Shown piece by piece: positions 36,626 through 48,505 of a DNA stretch of 64,000 bases (its first letter is position 1; each line of letters begins with the position of its first letter). The notes under the pieces were generated by a model that saw only the letters and a program-made list of their open reading frames with translations, was not told the origin of the DNA and made no database searches. Both the position numbers and the translations under genes were made by a program. The stretch is from Hydractinia symbiolongicarpus (Eukaryota > Cnidaria > Hydrozoa > Anthoathecata > Hydractiniidae): NCBI RefSeq assembly GCF_029227915.1, contig NC_079877.1, positions 25,693,851 to 25,757,850 on the forward strand, given 5' to 3'.

Positions 36626-38168
36626 CTTGTCCATAGACACTTCTTCAGACACCATGACGATAAAAGGTAAAATGTATTTGTTGCAAACAAGAATCTCGAT
36701 TTTAAAAAAATTTCTGTTTATACGTTTTATGGCTATTTAAAAGGCCGATACAAATTCTGTCGGTTTTAAAACGGAAATAGCTAGCGTAGAAAAAAAATTC
36801 GCGAAAATAAAAGATCACTTCATTTGAAATCTTCTGAGGATGGCAACAATTCTTTTTTTTTTCTCTCTTTCTTATTATTATTAGTAATCAAAAGTCTGTA
36901 TCCGTTACTCACGTCCATTCAATCCCACTGTGATACGGACATTCAGTCTGCGCATGCGTAGATTTACGATAAACAAACTTTGATATTTTGGCTGGGAATT
37001 TCAAAATAACGTAAACAAAGTTTGCGCATGCGCAGACTGAATGTCCGGCCGTGAACTACCGTGTAACTGTGAGAGAAATCGGGATATCCGAAAAATGTTA
37101 GTAGCAAACCAAAAAAGAATGAAAAAAACATTAAATGTTATTGTAGTTAATGATTTAGGAAAAAAAATCACCAATTTTGAGATTTACCCGTTTTTTGTGT
37201 ATCTTTCGCGACTTGAAAAACATCAATGCGTTTTGTTGATTTATAATTATTTCCAAATTCCGCGAAAATGAAAAAAAAGCGCGAAAAAAGAATGAAATTT
37301 CCTGCTCGCGAAATTTTCTGCCCTCAATAAAAGCGAGGTAAATCAGGTTAGTGGTTGGGTAGTATTTAGGGTGGTAGTTTTATTCTATAGACCACGGCGC
37401 CACCTTACATATGGCCCTTAGAGGAACAGTGAATCAACACGGGGAATTCGGTCTTCAAATTATAATGCGATATTTAAATATGGCAGAACTTCCGCGTTGA
37501 AGAAGAAGAGAATGCAGTTTGATCCATATGGGAAAATGGATATATCAATTATATCCAAAGATAGATATATTTTCTGATTTTGTGAAGAAAAGTATAATTT
37601 AATATAATTTTACATTACTCACAGTTAAAAGCCTAGCTAGCTGGCGAAGTTGTACCTAGCTATGCTTGCCAAATTATACCATTCTGCATTCTCCTGCTGG
37701 GTCCCTTTTCCAGGCTAGGATTTAACTTTATTTTTAAGGGTCCAGCAACTTTTATTCTCCAAAATAGGTTCTTTCTTCTAATTTCATGATGTTTTTGAAC
37801 TCGTCAAAGTTTCTTTGGCATTAGTTTCTCCTAAAAAACGATTAAGCGATAATAACTAATTGAAGCAGCACTGCCTTGCTGTGCCCCTAAAATATGAAAA
37901 GAGGCTATATGTATACATTTATATACAAAACTGACTGGGTGCGAAAGTGCAGTATGTGGAGCCAGCCTGCTGTATTATAGTAAAACTGAATCTTTAATGT
38001 ATTAGAGAGAATATATATATATATATATATGCTTTGAATATGCTCGATTCTAGACATTTTTTAAAGCGGTAAAGCGGTAATGTTCTGTCCCGGATAATAA
38101 ACGCTGCCCTGATTAAGTACGGCAGCTTGCCCGGTTAAGAACAGGGCAGAAAATACATAATTAGGGCA
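36626..38168. other. Intergenic DNA
   Basis: No gene seen. It holds the inverted-repeat element at 36936-37047, and a short TA run at about 38011-38030. Confidence 0.6.
36936..37047. mobile_element. 112-bp MITE with perfect terminal inverted repeats
   Basis: The ends are complementary over 23 bp, beginning CGGACATTCAGTCTGCGCAT and ending with its complement GTCCG. The inner parts (ACAAACTTTG / CAAAGTTTG) also pair, so nearly the whole element can fold into one hairpin. No coding capacity. Confidence 0.8.
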
Positions 38169-38430
38169 ACATAATCAGGACAGGCCGGCTTATTACTCAA
38201 AAAATATTATTTGGCACTTATAAAAGGAACATAATCAGGGCAGGCCAGTTTATATACGACAGTCTAATATTATTTCTCACTTATTATAGAACTAACATAA
38301 TCGGGACAGGCCGACTTATGTATGACAGTCAAATATTATTCTAGACTTTAGAACGAACGTAATCGGGGTCGACCGGCTTATATATGATATTTTTATATTA
38401 TTTTTCACTTATTATAGAACACACATAATC
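38169..38430. repeat. 60-65-bp tandem repeat, about four to five copies
   Basis: Units start AACATAATCAGGGCAGGCCG at about 38169, 38229, 38294, 38357 and a partial at 38421, followed by TTATATACGACAGTC and an AT-rich part. It lies directly 3' of the DIRS-like remnant and may be its terminal repeat region. Confidence 0.8.
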
Positions 38431-38517
38431 GCGTCATTTCCAGATTTATCGTGATGTATTAAACATACCAGGTTTCTGAGATTTCATAACCTCTGTTTTA
38501 ACTCAATTATTTACATT

Positions 38518-39583
38518 TTATTCTAAGATTCCTTCAGAAAATCGTTTTACGATGGTTCTGTTATAATGTTTTGCAAATGTTTTACAGTTTGTCCATCCAG
38601 CCGCCCTGCAAATTTCGCTCATAGTTATACCTTTACCTAATACTTTTGACGTTGAAACAGCTCTTGTACTATGTGCAAAAAATATGTTAGTATCTATACC
38701 AGCTTTTTTCAAACAAGATTTTACCCATCTTCCTATTGTACTCGTCATCACCGGTTTATGTGGTGGATACGGACTGATGAATAGCGCTACGAAAACACCT
38801 CTAATGCCTAACGTATTCAGTAGATAGTGTCATAAGTTTGACAAAACGCACAAATTTTCATTCTCATATTTGTTGAATTCTAGCGGCGCCACATGGAAAC
38901 CAGGTCTGGTTGATTTGGTTATTTTTTGGACGCAAATTGTACAACAGGTGTCCATCATGTGTATAAAGCGAATATCCAAATACAAAACTGTTTGGTCTCT
39001 TTGACCGCTAAGTAAACAGATTAGAGTCACAAGTCTCTTAGTCAACTGAGGTAATTTTAATTTATCACAAGGTCCTAAACTGTCTAAATAAACTTCTTTA
39101 GCGTCAAAAGTAAATGCATATATACCATGGGAAAGAAGGTCTTTCTCGAAAGATCCCCCTCATTACTCTTTTTATAATAGGGTGTTTTCCTACAGGCTCT
39201 CCTTCTGCGAAGGGTAAAAAACTTGACAGTGCTGATCTTGCCGTGTTTACGGCAGAATATTCATTCATTCCAATAATTGCAAAAGGCGGGAATGCATATA
39301 TTGGAGACCACTTTTTCCAATCTAGTATAAAAGCATTTACTTTTAATGCCTCTGGATCTGGTCCGTAAGAAACAAAAGGTTTTAATTGGTAATTTATGCG
39401 ACTTGCAAATAAGTCAATTTTAGGCTTGCATGACAATGTTTCACATACTTTTTTAAAGGTGTTTTTATTTAGCATCCATTCCTTATTGTCTATACCTCTC
39501 CTTGATTCCATATCAGCCTCCGTATTCTCATTGCCAGGAATGTAAGAAACAGTTAGCCAATTTTTGTTGTATATTGTCTATAG
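38518..39583 (-). pseudogene. DIRS/Ngaro-type retroelement remnant (RNase H + tyrosine recombinase)
   Basis: Minus strand, read from 39583 down. First an RNase H end: 'WLTVSYIPGNENTEAD', then 'EWMLNKNTFKKV', 'PKIDLFASRINYQLKPFVSY' and 'YAFPPFAII'. The frame then jumps directly to the N-terminal part of a tyrosine recombinase ('NTARSALSSFL', 'PVGKHPIIKRVMRGIF'). After a frame change near 39130 the catalytic part follows: 'LLSGQRDQT' (first Arg), then, in another frame from 38751, 'FAHSTRAVS' (H-x-x-R) and 'FAKHYNR' (Tyr). The R-H-R-Y residues survive, but at least two frameshifts, a deletion between RNase H and recombinase, and the absence of the RT and gag parts make it non-functional. DIRS-like elements use the recombinase instead of an integrase. 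Confidence 0.88.
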
Positions 39584-40565
39584 ATTATATAATCCGTAAT
39601 GTTTTACCAACGCTATATTTTCCAAAAAAATAGAAATATAAAAAAAGCTTCAGGTCTCTTGGCTACGTATTGTAAACTTATGTAGAAAACATATATTAAT
39701 TATTTAAGAAATTCCTTAACAATGACAAAGATGGCATGTAACATAAAATATTACGACGATCTTTATAGCACTTTAAAATTAAAAAAAAAACTTTTAAAAC
39801 ATGCCAATTAAATCATGCAGATATGATATAGTGTGCAGGAGTATTTTTACTCTAGACATTTTTCTTTTAACAGCATTTTAAGCACCAGAGAATGACAAAA
39901 ACATGAATTACCAAAAAACAAAAAACTGTTCTGTTAATGTGGTTAACCAAAATTTTATTTTAAAACAGAAACAAAACTTGAGATTGTTAAAACTCATAAA
40001 AGCCAATTTTTTTCTTGTTTGTTATTTTGCTGACTCCACAATTCAGATAATAAGTCAAAACCATTTTCACATGTGTTAATATCCATATTTTTAAGAAATA
40101 GTAAAAAAGATTCCTGAAAAAGTGAGTAAATAATCTGTTTGGACAGCTAAAAACAGGATTACTACAATTTTAAAATGTTCTTTAAGGAATGTGTAATTCG
40201 TTTTTATTAGTAATATTTTAATTCCAGTGCAAATAACTGAGACTTCTTTTTTAGAAATTTGAAAATAGGTTCTTTGTGTGATCTTTAGAAATGCCACCCT
40301 TTTCAAAGCTGTTTTACTGAAGTCCTGCCTTTTTAGTACATGGACATGAAGTACATGAAAGAAATAAGAAAACAACAGAAAGACACATGGAACAATTTTC
40401 ATGTAACATGTTAATTAAATTGGATTATTTTAAAATCATATAAAAATTCTTGCTTGGCTAATGATGTTGAACATTTATACAAAAGGTGTTATCCACTATA
40501 AATTGTTATTTTACTTGCATCTGTTGTTATTCAATGCAGTTGAAAAAAGAGAAAAATATGACACA
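39584..40565. other. Intergenic DNA upstream of PAFAH gene
   Basis: AT-rich, with no ORF of quality. It should contain the PAFAH promoter and any 5' UTR exon; an acceptor-like TTCAATGCAG lies about 30 bp before the chosen ATG. Confidence 0.5.
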
Positions 40566-43061
40566 ATGAGTACAAACTCTGCTGCAGTCTCAGCATCAGT
40601 TGAAGATGTTCAAGGTGACAACAGATGGAGAAGTCAGGTGTGTAGTGCTTAACAAATTTCAGAATAACATTAGTTTATTTTGTGGAAATTTTTAAATTTT
40701 GAGATTTGAATTCCAGACAGCAAAAATTAAGATGATAATTCCTTTTTTTTAGCATGAACGACAAGTCACGGATTGTCAGCTGAAAAAACCTGATGTGCTT
40801 TTTGTTGGAGACTCTCTGATTCACCGAATGCGAGACACAGAGGTATGTTTTTAGGCAGTATGGCATTACTTTAGAGAAGGAGAGGACTAATAAAGCAAAA
40901 ATTGTGGAATTTCAGTCCACATGTTTGTGTAAAATTCCACACTGTTTAAGCTAGAATGCCTTTTATATTTTGCTATATTTCAGTGCTGTGAACCTATCAG
41001 AAAAGTATTATTTTTTACGTTTTAACTAAAATGCTAAAAGACTGTTCTTTTCAGTCAAATTAAACCGACAAAACAATCACTTTACAAAACATCCAGTTGA
41101 TTCTAAGGGCTGTCTAAAAAATAAGATGTACATTACTGATGCTAATTCTTATTTACATAATTAATATATCCCATGACAAAACTGTAACATTTAAATTTTT
41201 GCTACGATATTTGTTCTTGATGTTGAAGGCTAGCTTTAGTTTTCTGCCTCTAATATATCTAGGTGTTATCATTCCAATATCTAACACCTCCATGTTATGA
41301 ACACTTTGTATATATCATTTGTTTTCTTGGCATTTATTTTTTAGGCATGGGAAAACTACTTTCAACCATTACATTCAGTTAACGCAGGTATTGGTGGTGA
41401 TTCCACTCAACATGTTTTATGGAGATTAGAAAATGGTTTACTATCAAATTGTTCTCCAAAGGTACGACTCTTTTTTCCAATTGCATCTTCTTAACAGGAT
41501 AACCGCCTTTCTAAGCTGTATAATGAAGATTATGGAGATTAGCCTAAATTGTCCACAAGGTCTGTAGTTGTTGATATGTTCAAATTGAAGCTGTAACTGG
41601 AAAGTCTTGCTTGCTGTGGAAACCTTTAAAGCAGAAATCGTGAATTTTGACCAAATTCAGGAAATGTTTGTTGTGAACTTTTCTAGGAGCATCGATTTGC
41701 TTATGTATAGAAGTGTAAAAGTATTTTTCCTTTAATTTGCGAAAGTTATATTTGCAAAAAAAAATCAAAATGTCCATTCCTTTTTTTATATCAAGCAGGA
41801 AATTTGATATTAAGCCCAGCCAAAAATTGTTTATTTTAGTTTCAATTCTGAATTTTCTTATTGGCTTAAAGGGAATATTTCTGTCAACGCCATTATAAAA
41901 CTATTTCTATCTTTTCAGGTGCTTGTTGTTTTGGTTGGAACCAACAACCATGGTCACACTGCCGACCAAGTATCAGAAGCACTTGAGGCGATAGCTTGGA
42001 GTGTTTATAACCAGAGTCCACAAACTAAAACTGTTATTTTGGTATGCAGTTAATTCTTCTTTCACTACGCATAAACACCAGTCTAAAATTAAGGATTAAA
42101 GCAACAGTTAAAGCTTACCTCTTGGGAACAAAAAAAAGTTGAGCTCATTAAAAAAACCTGTAAAAGTTATCTAGAGGAATCTTTATCGGTTATGACGTCA
42201 TCATAATTATAATAACTAAATATTGAAACTGATGTAAAAGGTTCAAAACGTTAAACTGAAGACCACACTCAGAGCTAGTTCATGTCATACATATTTAGTG
42301 AAACTTAAAACCTTTAGAACCAATCAAGATTTTTAAGAGAATATACGAATTCCTAGGCAACTTTCTTTAAGCTCAACACTAATGCCAAACCTCCCAATAT
42401 AAATACGCAAGATTAATTTTCACACGTCTTAATTTAAACAAAATTTAGGTTGTTAAAGATAGGTCCAAAAAATATAGCTAAAAATGCTGGTGAATATAAA
42501 AAAGGGTGTCGGGCATGCTCAATGCGTCTGTTCAAAAATAACGTAAATGACGGATTAATCGCCCGGTCGCTTATTTTACAGGGGCGGTTAATTCAGTAGG
42601 GGCGGTTAATTCCGCAGGGGCGATTATAAATATTTTTTCCAGAAAAGGAAATTTTTTAAACTTTATTCTCGTTATTTTTACGAATAAAAAAAAGAAACAT
42701 AAACAAAAAAATATATACCCACTTTGAAATGATTTATTTACTTATTAGGCACGGGGCGCTTGTCTCTATTTATATTTAACAAAAACTTGTTCTTTAGGGA
42801 CTATTTCCGCGTGGTGAAAAAGCAAATCCTATCCGCGAAAAAATCTATCAAATCAACTACAACATGGAACGAATTATCACGACTGTACCCAACGCTTACT
42901 TCTTGATTGCAGACCCTGGGTTCGTTCGTCACGATGATACTATCGCACCGGAGGACATGTTGGATTATCTTCATCTCACACGACGTGGTTACAATCGAAC
43001 GTGTCCTATCATAGCTAGGTTTGTTAAAAAATTGTTAGCTGATATGACTGGCGCCTGTTGA
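40566..43061 (+). CDS. PAFAH1B2/3-like: Platelet-activating factor acetylhydrolase Ib catalytic subunit, 221 aa, 5 exons
   Basis: Exons 40566-40637, 40753-40842, 41345-41461, 41919-42041, 42798-43061, all phase 0 with GT..AG sites. The product aligns along its whole length with the alpha subunits of PAF-AH Ib: N-terminal 'VEDVQGDNRW', GDS block 'VLFVGDSLI' with nucleophile S45, 'NAGIGGDST' (D73), 'VGTNNH' (N102-N103), and the D190-x-x-H193 pair in 'LDYLHLT'. These are the four blocks of an SGNH hydrolase fold. In animals the enzyme removes the acetyl group of platelet-activating factor in the cytosol, as a dimer that binds LIS1 and so connects to dynein control. The chosen ATG gives a length close to vertebrate subunits (about 229-232). 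All catalytic residues present. One gene here cannot be assigned to subunit 2 or 3. Confidence 0.95.
42577..42625. repeat. 17-bp repeat, about three copies
   Basis: CAGGGGCGGTTAATTC-type units in the last intron of the PAFAH gene, a short relative of the GGGCGTTA-type blocks at 25340-25937. Confidence 0.5.
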
Positions 43062-44266
43062 GTTTTATTTTTTTGCTTTTATGAGGGAGAAAAAACAAAT
43101 CTGTCCTGTTACGTCGCAAAGCAACGCCCTCGCGTAAGCCTGTTTTTACGCCCGTCTTATTCCGCGTGCAGCGTGAAAAATTTACAAAGACTCGTATTAG
43201 ATCAGAAATATGTTTTAAGGTACTCCGTTTAGAGTTTGGCGACTTTTTAATATTACCTGTCGGTTTTCGCCATTTAGTTAAGCATACACGTTTTGTTATG
43301 AGAAACCAGAGCACTACATTTCTGTTGTTGCAAAAATATATGTAAAAATTGCTTCTAGAAAGAAAGCGCTATTTTTAATGCTGTCTTTTGCCGTGACTTT
43401 TTGTCAGCTATAGTATATTTAATATGTAAAAGTGAAACTTTTATATTTATTTACCTTTCGTCTGAATTTTTCTTAGTGTTGGTGTTGTTAATATTTGAAG
43501 ATATTTTGAATTTTTTTTATTTAGAGACCAATTGTATAATTTTTGAAATTCAGTGATCAGATTTTTAAAGAATTCACTTTGTCGAAATACACTGTCCTTA
43601 TTTTTATTTCTAATTTATTTATTTGCGAATGAAGTCTACCTTGCTGTGTTTCAAAAAACAAAAACACCTACATACAGATAATTCTGTAGCTTTACAAGAA
43701 ACACGTCATTTTATCTATTTATTTTTACTTTCTTCGCTGCTTGCTTCATGTCAAAAATTCCTGGAGGTTGTATTCATGGGGTAAAATAATTATCCAAAAA
43801 GTATTTTCCCTTCTTCTTTCTCACATGCGTAATGGAGAATTAGCTGAAGCAGTAAATGCTAGAAGAAATAATGCGGAATTAATAGTATTTTTTCGTTACT
43901 TCCAATCCGTTCCTAATTTACTTGCTTACTTGAAAGTCACTTCCCGAAATTTCAATAACAACGCCGTTCGCTAATCTTCCCGGGATCTTTCTCAAATAAT
44001 TAATTTCCACGGGACCTGATAATTGAGGCCAGGATATTTTTTTGTCATGCTCTTTTGTCTCCTCTTAGGAAGTATCTCCTGGTGTTTTTACCTCTGGGTT
44101 AGAAAGAGCCTTTTGAGTTACAGAATTAATGAATGTTTTAGTTGAAATTTACAATGCTTAGATACAATTTTTTTTAATTCAAGAGTTTCTTGGAAATATT
44201 GAGATGCGACGGTAGCTTGCCAGGACACCAAAACTGAACTTTAAACTTTCTGTATTTTCATAAGTT
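43062..44266. other. 3'-to-3' intergenic space
   Basis: Separates the PAFAH stop from the stathmin-like stop; both genes end into it, so it should hold both 3' UTRs. A plus-strand frame at 43741-43974 has no recognised similarity and no splice context. Confidence 0.55.
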
Positions 44267-46720
44267 TCATTGTTGTCGAATTTCTTTTCTTCCCTCAAGC
44301 GAGGCTGCCCTTCTTTTTGCTTCTTCCACGTGTTTTCCACATTTTTCTTTAATTCCTGATAAACGCGCACAGCGTTTTTCTTCAGCCTCAGTTAGACTTT
44401 GCTTCACTCTCTCTTCAAGCTCGTCCGCTTTCTTTTGCTGCTCCGCACGGATTAATTCAATCTAGAAATTTTAAAAGTGCAATTATGTTTCAATAATAAT
44501 GTACTCATGGAGCGCGCCGATTGACAATCGCGATATGGGTATCCACTAATCCACTAAAATTCGCCCAAGTACATACTTCTGTCTTCGCTTTTCCTAGTAT
44601 CCCTAGCAAAAAGCGATGATTTTCTCTGAAGGAAATTTGCCGTAAAAATGTATTACATTCGCTATTTTAAAAATATTTCGAAAATTTCTCAAAACCATGA
44701 CGCGCAAACAGACGATACGAGTATTAATAAAGAACACAATTACAATTTACGATTATAAACTCGGGGTATTTTTACGATTATAAAGTCAGGTTAAATCTAG
44801 CAGCGCAGGTTTTCAGGAGAATGGAAATTAAATTTCTGCCATGTGTTAACTAGGAGGATTGTGTCAAAAAAGCTTTTTACTAGCAATTTATCCAGAATGA
44901 TACCATCCACAAAAATTATCAATCTGTTTACCTTCTCACAAGGGGCTTTTGCTTTCTCAATTATTGATTTTTTGTTCGCTTCACGATTTTGCTCGGCTAT
45001 CTTCAGCAGCGTAGCAAGCCTAGCTTCAGTTTGTTTGACTTTACTCTGCACCAAAGCATCGTGTATTTTCTTTGCTTCTTGAGCTCTAAGTGAGAAATGG
45101 AGGACATTTAACACAGACTTTGACAGCAATGTCTCATAATTTTATTTGCTAAAAATGTTTTCCTCGGTATAAAAGTTTCCGCGCGAAAATTATTCTCCTT
45201 AATGCTTTGCGTCCCCATGGTTTTTCCCTGATGTCAAAGCTACTAGCGCTAAATTGACAATCATATAGTATAGTGGCTTCATTGCGCGCGTCAGAAGCAG
45301 GATGGCACGGATTTTCCTTGTGCATATGCCCCAACTGCCACCTGATGCTACACGACAACGCAAAGAATCTCTCACCTGAGTTCTCTCGCTTTGCGTTTCT
45401 CCTCCAATTCTCTTTGTTGCGCAGACATCTTCTCCTCGACAACTAACGTCTTTTTCTGCACTTTATCTAAAATTTGTTTTTGTTGGGTTTCGATAGATTC
45501 GATGATTTGCCTTCGGGCGTTTTTAATCTTCTCTCCCTTTTGTTTTTGTTTTTGTTGCACAACAAAATCCTTGTTCTAGATTGAAAATGAAACTGCTGGT
45601 TATAATGTTTTAATTGTGAAAGATACATTGGCTGTCACAAACAGATCTCTTTCTAATTAATGAGGACCATGCAGCAGTCTATCTCGAAGACCTTCTATTT
45701 CAAACTTATCCCGATACCAGACGATGCGTTGCACGATCGAGATTCGTCAATTTGTGTGCCAAGGACACCGCCAAAATTAGTAACTGCAAAAACTAGTATA
45801 GATACCTTTTGTTAACCTCATACACTAGAAGTATTACTTTTCACCATAGGACAGCGAGAAATTAAAATCGATCTCCTTGGCAATGCTTATTTCTCGCGTT
45901 ATGATGCATTGGCGCGAAAATAAAACACTGAAACACGAATTTATTAGTAATAGAACTATTTCCTACTCTCTTTCTTTCTTCTGCAGATTTATGCTTCTCT
46001 ATAAGTTTTTCTTTCGAAGAAGGCGAGGGCGAATATTCTGGAATAACTTTACTAGCAGAGGGAGGTTTTATCAGCACATCGTAAGCCAGTCCGTGCGGAG
46101 ATTTTTGAACTGAAATAAGAAATTCAATTTAAGTTCAAAACCGTTGTAACCTTTGATCGTGCTTTCAAAAAACTTGCTCAAACTTAAAATCTCAAGGTGA
46201 CCGTCCCGATTGTTGTAACACAACAACAAAGATGGAGAGAAATATCTCTACGATGGAGCGTGGCACATATATGTATACATATAGAAGGGTCATGAGTTGA
46301 GAGAGCTGTTGTATGATATACAAATGTGTTGCTTTTTAGTTCCTCCCCTACAATATAAAACTTCAGAAAAGATACAAGATACCTTTGGGCAACTTCGTTC
46401 CCAGGGCATTTGCCTTGTTGATGAAGTTGATGCCACTCCGTAATAACGGCTCAGGGATGAGACCTAGTATGAGGTTGACCCTGAGAATGAGGTTGCCCTT
46501 GGGGACGAGGTACTTACAAAATAGCTTTGATTATGTTTCGCAATTCACGGTACGCAGTCGTTCGTTACAAAACAGCTTTGCTACAAACCCTCTAAAAGTT
46601 ATATATTATGCAAAATGTTCCTCCTTTCACAGGCTATTTACAATCAATCGTCCTACCTTGTTCCGGCGACAGCTTGAATGGCGGTACAAGTGTGGTTGCT
46701 TGGTTTGGTGTAGATTTCAT
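44267..46720 (-). CDS. Stathmin-like protein, 251 aa, 5 exons
   Basis: Minus-strand exons 46720-46657, 46109-45967, 45575-45376, 45085-44932 and 44461-44267; GT..AG sites and phases (1,0,2,0) agree (756 nt). Residues 22-69 start with the stathmin signature: 'GLAYDVLIKPPSASK' then a Pro/Ser region 'PEYSPSPSSKEKLIEKHKSAEERK'. From there to the end is one long charged helix with a 'KIAEQNREANKKSIIEKAKA' segment matching the second tubulin-binding repeat of stathmins ('KENREANLAAIIERL'). Stathmins sequester two alpha/beta-tubulin dimers and promote microtubule catastrophe; phosphorylation at Ser in the Pro/Ser region switches them off. The protein is longer than vertebrate stathmin-1 (149 aa) because the helix is extended. 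No N-terminal palmitoylation-type Cys pair as in SCG10. The family call is strong; the exact member is not. Confidence 0.88.
46390..46511. mobile_element. MITE-like element in stathmin intron 1
   Basis: Left end CAACTTCGTTCCCAGGGC, right end CCTTGGGGACGAGG; internal GATGAGACC and GATGAGGTTG motifs add further half-palindromes. Confidence 0.55.
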
Positions 46721-47439
46721 TTCGCTAGCTGGAATTAAAATCAGATTTTTAAGGGTTCTATTGTACATGAGTGGGTAATTTTCTCATCAATAAAGAGGGG
46801 AAATATGCTTACAATTACAAAGAAATATATTCGCGAAAATTAATTGCATTGGTACGGAAATACTGAAAATACTGCAGAAACAATGAAATAGAAGTTTGTT
46901 TTATCAAGAAAATGGGACATAAAAAACAAAGTAGTTTTAAATAACTTTTGTATGTTAGCTTAGTTTTTAGGTCTAACAGGACAAAATCAGCCCTTTTTGC
47001 CTGATAATAAAAATCGTCTGTCATGATTGGTAGAGACTTGTAGGGAGAGTGCGTTGCGCTCACAATTACACGCATTTTTTTAAATAAGAAACCCGTTTAT
47101 ACGAAATTAAAGGCTCCAGCTTCCAAAAAATAAAAAAAATTCAGTAATGGATTTTTTACGCTGCAAAAAATAAAGAAACTAATAAAAATAATTTTCTGTG
47201 AAATATATTTTTATAAACATTTTGTAGCTACATAAGTTTGTGTGATTAAATAACGTAGAGAGTAGTAAGTAGTAAAAAAAATAAAACCAAAGAAGAAACT
47301 TTCAGTACTAAAATTGGTGAAAACTGCCAGTACTAGAGCCTTTTACTGGTTTCGTAAAGAAATTCTTTGTTGTTTTCCATGCACATTTAAGAAATCAAGT
47401 CAAATTAAGAAGTCAGTCAATCCACTCAAATAACTACAC

Positions 47440-47775
47440 AATCGCCTTAGAAACCGTCAAATATGTGTACAGGCCTTTAAAGGCTGTAATATGGCATTTT
47501 GACTCCTAATAAAAGCCTTACACCTAAATCACGTGGTTCCACCCGTCCAGGCAGGTGGCAATTGGTCTAGTTCTTCCAGTCTTAATGGGTAGTCCATTGA
47601 GACAGGAAGGACTACACCAATTGCCACATCACAAATTGCTTTACTTGCCGCCATTGCCTTATAAAACCGTCAACTACGTGCACAGGCCTCTAAAGGCTGT
47701 GATATGGCCTTTTGCAGCCTAATAAGGGCCTTACACGTAAATCAGGCAGTTTCACGTGCCCAGGCAGGTCGCAAT
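47440..47775. repeat. Two 125-bp direct repeats around a 73-bp hairpin
   Basis: Copies at about 47440-47565 and 47650-47775 share CAGGCCT(T/C)TAAAGGCTG, CCTTACAC(C/G)TAAATCA and CCAGGCAGGT. At the edge of copy 1 sits an inverted repeat (47555-47577 with 47605-47627, 23-bp arms, two mismatches, starting GTGGCAATTGGT). Confidence 0.8.
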
Positions 47776-48422
47776 AGACCACTTTCCGCGTGAAGCAGTT
47801 GTTTTGATTTGATTTTGAAAACAATGGGCATGCGCGCACTTTTGTGTAGGTAAAAAAGGAGGAGTCGCACAGGGTAAAATGGTGAACATTAGAGATTTTT
47901 GGGGTAGCATAAGATCCAAGAGGAACTGGAATTAAATTTTAACTATATTCTTTTAATTCTTCTTAAGAAAATTCATTAATTTTAAGCGAATATTTCTTTT
48001 TTGGATGGATTTTTTTATTACTGTGGTATGTTAATATATTTTCTCCCTACTGAAATGCTTGCGCATGTGCAAAAGGACTGCAAACTTTTAAACTTTTGTA
48101 AACATTGGCAAGTCATCTATTGGTCTAGTCCTTTCGCTCTTAATAGACTACGACGTACGAAGTCGTTTTCATTGGCGCCAATCCTTACAGCAAAAATTCT
48201 CTCGAAAATTAAGGATGTATCACAGAATAGGACACTTTGTTTTCAACCCATTGTGAGGAAAACACACAACATTGTTTGAATTCCTCCACAGGACAAAAAA
48301 TTGTTTTATATGGGTACTAGCTAAAATTAATTAATTTTATTCCTATCACTTTTTATCAAATTAGTGATTGGACAATTCAAAGGTTTGGTTTGATTCAAAT
48401 TCAACGAAATAACTCAGTTTGT

Positions 48423-48505
48423 TGTGTATTAATAAGACATGTTTAAAATATATATGTGTATTTTGTTAAAATATATATATTTTAAACATGTCTTATTAAT
48501 ACACA
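48423..48505. repeat. Perfect 33-bp-arm palindrome
   Basis: Left arm 48423-48455 starts TGTGTATTAATAAGACATG; right arm 48473-48505 is its reverse complement; 17-bp spacer. AT-rich and cruciform-prone. Confidence 0.9.

Noticed and set aside
43741-43974. Plus-strand ORF between the PAFAH and stathmin-like genes
   Set aside because: Probably 3' UTR sequence; no family features.
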